DNA of 9,385 nucleotides from Promethearchaeota archaeon. Lineage in GTDB: Archaea; Asgardarchaeota; Lokiarchaeia; Sigynarchaeales; SOKP01. The stretch lies in NCBI GenBank assembly GCA_019057735.1, contig JAHLWV010000078.1, positions 1-9,385 of the forward strand, in the 5' to 3' direction. Below are positions 6,903-9,385 of the stretch, piece by piece. The notes beneath the pieces were generated by a model. That model made no database searches, had not been told where the DNA came from, and worked only from the letters and a program-made list of their open reading frames with translations. The position numbers and the translations under genes are program-made. Each line of letters begins with the position of its first letter. Position 1 is the stretch's first letter.

Positions 6903-6965
6903 ATACTAAGATTTATATACTATATCTGATATAGTATTCATAAGATACTATAAAATAAATACTAT
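6903..6965. promoter_or_regulatory. Array of five ATACTAT-like half-sites at 14-base period, likely PadR operator
   Basis: Half-sites start at 6903 (ATACTAA), 6917 (ATACTAT), 6931 (ATAGTAT, inverted), 6945 (ATACTAT) and 6959 (ATACTAT). Each begins exactly 14 bases after the last. Sites two and three belong to a perfect 21-base palindrome (6917-6937, ten-base arms around one T). Sites three and four form a second inverted pair with a seven-base spacer. The array covers the presumed TATA box and transcription start of the PadR gene and abuts the larE promoter. Autoregulation by the adjacent PadR protein is inferred from position; family members commonly bind inverted repeats at their own promoter. 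Confidence 0.75.
6912..6919 (+). promoter_or_regulatory. Candidate TATA box for the padR-HAAS operon
   Basis: TTTATATA is an excellent archaeal TATA element and overlaps the left arm of the palindrome. Transcription would start near 6940, inside the half-site array, so a bound regulator should block the promoter. Confidence 0.55.
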
Positions 6966-6970
6966 TTGTA

Positions 6971-6979
6971 AAAAAGGTG
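6971..6979 (+). promoter_or_regulatory. Ribosome binding site favouring TTG 6989 for padR
   Basis: AAAAAGGTG ends nine bases before TTG 6989. The GTG codon at 6977 is itself part of this motif, so it is more likely ribosome-binding sequence than the start. The same AAAGGTG/TTG arrangement occurs at the PurM-like gene. Confidence 0.65.
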
Positions 6980-6988
6980 CAACAAAAA

Positions 6989-7510
6989 TTGATAAAAAAA
7001 GTAAAAGGAATGGACACTGAGTTCCAAGAATATGCTTCCAAGTTTGAATCCGAAATAAATCGAGGTACTTCAACGCTTAGTATATTATCTATAATCAGCC
7101 AATATGGAAAGACTGGTGTACATGGATATCAAATCTCAAAAGATCTTCTAGAGCAAACGCATAATATGCTAATAATTGAAGAAGGCACGCTTTATCCTAT
7201 ATTAAGAAAACTTGAAGGGGATAGAATAATAAAATCTGAAAGAGAAGAAGAAGGAAGGAAGAGAAAGTTCTACTACATTACAACCTATGGAGAGAAAATA
7301 TACAATTATTTATCAGGCTTTTATTCGAAACTAACCGAAGCAATCGCACCATTATTCGATGTTAGCGTCCATTTAAAACAAAATAAATATCTATATTGCC
7401 CCGCATGCGCCAATAAAATCGATATACAAAATTTAGAAGCAAAATATTGCGATGTATGTGGGCATTATATTGAAAAAGAATTAGATGAAAGAGGTTTAAA
7501 AAATGAATGA
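6989..7510 (+). CDS. PadR-family transcriptional regulator with C-terminal zinc ribbon
   Basis: Predicted cytosolic DNA-binding dimer. Numbered from the in-frame GTG at 6977, the winged helix spans about 28-105, with ILSIISQYGKTGVHGYQISKDL as the helix-turn-helix region. EEGTLYPILRKLEGDRII (68-85) is the PadR signature, and REEEGRKRKFYYITTYGEK (89-107) forms the wing and following helix. A helix at 107-128 likely dimerises. An added CPAC-x13-CDVC ribbon (Cys141, 144, 158, 161) follows and should bind zinc or act as a metal or redox sensor. The start chosen is TTG 6989 because GGTG sits nine bases upstream; ATG 7010 is another option. The stop overlaps the next gene by eight bases, indicating an operon. 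The phased half-sites upstream suggest self-repression. The ligand or signal is unknown. Confidence 0.88.
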   Translation: MIKKVKGMDTEFQEYASKFESEINRGTSTLSILSIISQYGKTGVHGYQISKDLLEQTHNMLIIEEGTLYPILRKLEGDRIIKSEREEEGRKRKFYYITTYGEKIYNYLSGFYSKLTEAIAPLFDVSVHLKQNKYLYCPACANKIDIQNLEAKYCDVCGHYIEKELDERGLKNE

Positions 7511-8528
7511 AAATAGCATGGAATATTCCGTGAGAGAATATATAAAGGAAATAGGGAAGAATCTTCCTGAATGGCTCAAAAACAAGAAAGAGCACAAAGA
7601 GATTTTGGCGGATTTGGAAGAACACCTATGGAGTAAAGCAGCAGAACTTTCAGAAACTGGCCAACCTGATGAAAAATCGGTTAAGTTAGCAATTGATGTC
7701 ATGGGTACGCCTCAGAATATCGTAAAAGAGTATAAGCGACGTGGAGAACCTAAATACTATATAACTAAACAACTTTGGCCTTTATATATCAAAGCACTTT
7801 CTGCAGTTTTCGCAGTTATTGTAGCATTGGTCATAATTGGATTAATTGTGGGTTTTTTCACTGGAAATGTTTCATTTGAATCCTTAATCGGAGGACTTAT
7901 TACGGGAATTCAATCGGGTCTGCTCCTTTCCTTTACAATAGTTACTATTGTATTCGTTGCTTTATCCATGGAAGGGTATTTTCCAGAAGATTTTAAGTCT
8001 AAAAAAGAACAAAAATTAATGAAACAATTAAGGGAACAAGAAATTGAAGAGGGGGTTCCCGCTTCTCAAACTCTAAAACAACACTTAAAACCTTTCATTA
8101 AGCCAGCTGGAGAAATTATCGGAGGAGGAATTGGTTTGATATTTGGCATCGTGCTTTTATCTCAACCTTTCCCCACATATATGTTTTTCCCAGATTTCTT
8201 GATGATTTTAAGATTTTTTGGATTGATTACAATGCTCGAAGGCTCTTTAGATATTTCTCGAGGGATAATTGGCAATCGGCGACCAGACACTCACCAAGTG
8301 CTACATATGATAACAATTCTGTTTAAACTCTCAGTAATTCCACTTTTAGTTATTCTAATGAATCGTCCTGAGATTTTCCCATTCTTTTCAGAACCATGGA
8401 TACATGTTGGGATTTCTGTAGAGTTTTATGACGAATATAGAATGATACTTGGAGCATTTGTCGCGTTAACTTGCCTATTGACAATCGAAAACGTCTACAA
8501 CATCATTAAGATACAAAAATATAAATAA
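7503..8528 (+). CDS. HAAS-like domain multi-pass membrane protein, partner of PadR
   Basis: This 341-residue membrane protein of unknown biochemical role is translationally coupled to padR. Its ATG is inside the padR 3' end, with GAGGT (7491-7495) seven bases upstream. Residues 8-80 form a soluble helical domain: YIKEIGKNLPEWLKNKKEHKEILADLEEHL, then GQPDEKSVKLAIDVMGTPQNIVKEYKRR. The pattern matches the HAAS/DUF1700-type domain often encoded next to PadR regulators. About six hydrophobic segments follow, near 93-119, 136-156, 203-222, 232-248, 266-287 and 312-331. A charged cytosolic loop (about 160-200) lies between the second and third. There is no signal peptide, ATPase or transporter motif. 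By analogy with other PadR-HAAS pairs, the soluble domain may relay a membrane or envelope state to the regulator; that is inference. A T-rich terminator-like tract starts immediately after the stop. Confidence 0.8.
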   Translation: MNENSMEYSVREYIKEIGKNLPEWLKNKKEHKEILADLEEHLWSKAAELSETGQPDEKSVKLAIDVMGTPQNIVKEYKRRGEPKYYITKQLWPLYIKALSAVFAVIVALVIIGLIVGFFTGNVSFESLIGGLITGIQSGLLLSFTIVTIVFVALSMEGYFPEDFKSKKEQKLMKQLREQEIEEGVPASQTLKQHLKPFIKPAGEIIGGGIGLIFGIVLLSQPFPTYMFFPDFLMILRFFGLITMLEGSLDISRGIIGNRRPDTHQVLHMITILFKLSVIPLLVILMNRPEIFPFFSEPWIHVGISVEFYDEYRMILGAFVALTCLLTIENVYNIIKIQKYK

Positions 8529-8529
8529 A

Positions 8530-8550
8530 TTTTTTTTTATTTTCTTTTTT
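8530..8550 (+). terminator. T-rich terminator of the padR-HAAS operon
   Basis: A nine-T run (8530-8538) and a second T-rich stretch (8540-8550) begin one base after the TAA stop. Archaeal RNA polymerase terminates at such oligo-T tracts without needing a hairpin, and no stem is evident here. Confidence 0.65.
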
Positions 8551-8866
8551 ATTTACTGTAAATTCTAATTATTTAGAGAGTTTTAGATAATTTTGAATGT
8601 TTTTGCTTAAAATTGAACATTATTTTCCTTGTTTTGGACTTTTTATGAGTTTTAGCAGGCTTAATTTATATTAGTATCTTTACAGTGTAATTAAGGAACC
8701 AAATTTTAGATTTTTATGATTTATAATTCTCACGAATAATTCAATTAATTATTATTAGTTATGACTAATTTTTCAAAATTTATTCTATTATTACTATCAA
8801 TATTTTTACTGTCATTTATAAGTAGTTTAAGGTAAATTTGAAGGTTTTATATTATATTTAAAACGT

Positions 8867-8874
8867 TTTTATAT
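8867..8874 (+). promoter_or_regulatory. Candidate TATA box for the FAS1 gene
   Basis: TTTTATAT preceded by an AAACG stretch that could serve as the BRE. Transcription near 8897 would leave a leader of about 36 bases, in line with the other promoters of the window. Confidence 0.45.
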
Positions 8875-8919
8875 TTCAGTAGTTCATGATTAACTAATAA
8901 TAAATAAAAATTAATAAAT

Positions 8920-8923
8920 GGAG
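8920..8923 (+). promoter_or_regulatory. Ribosome binding site deciding the FAS1 start
   Basis: GGAG lies nine bases before ATG 8933. The in-frame ATG at 8918 overlaps this motif, which argues that 8933 is the true start. Confidence 0.65.
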
Positions 8924-8932
8924 AATATAAAA

Positions 8933-9343
8933 ATGTCAAATATTATTGAAGTAGCCCGTAAAGAAGGCGGCTTTTCTACTCTTTTAAAAGCAATCGAGGT
9001 TGCTGGTCTTGTAGATACTTTGTCAAATGATGGACCATTTACTTTCTTTGCTCCCACAGATGATGCATTTTCTAAGCTTCCTTCTGAAACATTAAAAGAA
9101 TTACTCAATGAACCGGAGAAACTTAAAAAGATTCTTTTGTTCCATATAGCCAAGGGTAAAATAATGACAAGTGCGGCAGCTGACTTAACAGAACCTATGG
9201 AAGTAGAAACACTACATGGTAAGAAACTTAAATTGGATCCTTTTAAACATCTGATCAATGATAAAGCGCAATTCGTTAAGCCTGATGTTGAAGCTAGTAA
9301 TGGTGTCATTCATATCATAGACGCAGTTCTATTTCCCTCTTAG
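8933..9343 (+). CDS. Single-domain fasciclin (FAS1) protein without signal peptide
   Basis: A 136-residue protein consisting of one FAS1 domain. It opens with MSNIIEVARKEGGFSTLLKA. GPFTFFAPTDDAFSKLP is the H1 box, LKKILLFHIAKGKIM the central region carrying the conserved His, and ASNGVIHIIDAVLFP the H2 box that closes the fold. All landmarks are intact and the length equals one complete domain. No signal peptide, lipobox or membrane anchor precedes it, so it should be cytosolic, unlike the secreted adhesion FAS1 proteins of bacteria and eukaryotes. ATG 8933 is preferred over ATG 8918 because GGAG lies nine bases upstream. It appears to be transcribed alone from a TATA element near 8870, with a 12-T tract after it. 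Molecular function is unknown; small soluble FAS1 proteins occur widely in archaea and bacteria. Confidence 0.9.
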   Translation: MSNIIEVARKEGGFSTLLKAIEVAGLVDTLSNDGPFTFFAPTDDAFSKLPSETLKELLNEPEKLKKILLFHIAKGKIMTSAAADLTEPMEVETLHGKKLKLDPFKHLINDKAQFVKPDVEASNGVIHIIDAVLFPS

Positions 9344-9373
9344 ATGAATTTAAGTAATTATCAAGGTCTTAAA

Positions 9374-9385
9374 TTTTTTTTTTTT
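9374..9385 (+). terminator. Oligo-T terminator after the FAS1 gene
   Basis: Twelve consecutive T residues begin 31 bases past the stop and reach the window edge, so the run may be longer. It fits a hairpin-independent archaeal terminator. Confidence 0.55.

Larger units (their letters stand above)
8551..8932. other. AT-rich intergenic region before the FAS1 gene
   Basis: About 380 bases without a convincing gene. It contains one 24-codon open frame (8761-8835) encoding a hydrophobic peptide, and a short inverted repeat ATTAGT-TATG-ACTAAT (8753-8768) followed by a T run. A TATA candidate for the FAS1 gene lies near the right end. No RNA gene or transposon remnant was recognised. Confidence 0.5.

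Noticed and set aside
6903..6965. CRISPR-like or tandem repeat interpretation of the ATACTAT array
   Set aside because: Repeats are only seven bases, one is inverted, spacing is seven bases and they sit on a promoter, so an operator array fits better.
6977..6988. GTG 6977 as the padR start
   Set aside because: This GTG is part of the AAAAAGGTG ribosome binding site, which is correctly spaced for TTG 6989; the added four residues match no PadR core element.
7362..7702. Two antisense open frames across the padR/HAAS junction
   Set aside because: Both are mirror frames of well-supported coupled genes, with low-complexity Phe/Ile/Leu or Ser content and no promoter.
8753..8773. Intrinsic hairpin terminator (ATTAGT/ACTAAT followed by TTTTT)
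   Set aside because: Six weak A/T-dominated pairs more than 200 bases after the nearest gene end; the T-rich tract directly after the HAAS gene is the better terminator.
8911..9309. 132-codon antisense open frame over the FAS1 gene
   Set aside because: The sense strand encodes an intact fasciclin domain; the antisense product is Ser/Ala-rich and without recognisable features.

Overview
The window is AT-rich (roughly one third G+C by eye) and reads as archaeal. Two methanopterin-pathway enzymes are present, MptD and beta-RFAP synthase. Archaeal-type TATA boxes lie about 55-65 bases before several starts. Some genes begin with TTG behind a GGTG-type ribosome binding site, and T-rich tracts follow stop codons. 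An Asgard (Promethearchaeota) or other Wood-Ljungdahl/H4MPT-bearing archaeon would fit, but nothing here fixes the lineage and no methanogenesis gene is present.

Layout: (1) Bases 2-181 hold the 3' end of an unidentified plus-strand gene, which converges with and slightly overlaps the next pair. (2) Bases 178-1589, minus strand, hold mptG (beta-RFAP synthase) followed by mptD (archaeal dihydroneopterin aldolase), overlapping as TAATG. They supply two steps of tetrahydromethanopterin synthesis. (3) Bases 1684-4202, minus strand, hold feoA then feoB, a ferrous-iron importer. The FeoB has a His-rich insert after its G domain and altered residues in the membrane motifs that are highly conserved in classical FeoB. 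(4) After a 388-base divergent spacer, a plus-strand PurM/SelD/HypE-superfamily protein of unknown substrate converges on a minus-strand LarE-type PP-loop sulfur transferase with three cysteines suited to an Fe-S cluster. (5) The larE/padR divergent spacer carries five ATACTAT-like half-sites at an exact 14-base period. These precede a two-gene operon: a PadR regulator with a C-terminal zinc ribbon, then a HAAS-like multi-pass membrane protein. (6) After a long AT-rich spacer comes a small single-domain fasciclin (FAS1) protein without a signal peptide.

The genes form several independent transcription units rather than one pathway. The common thread in the first two thirds is cofactor and metal supply: H4MPT, ferrous iron, and sulfur or selenium-type chemistry. 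The most distinctive element is the PadR-zinc ribbon/HAAS membrane module with its phased operator array. It is the best candidate for an incompletely described regulatory system, though PadR-HAAS pairing as such is known. No mobile element, CRISPR array or RNA gene was seen.
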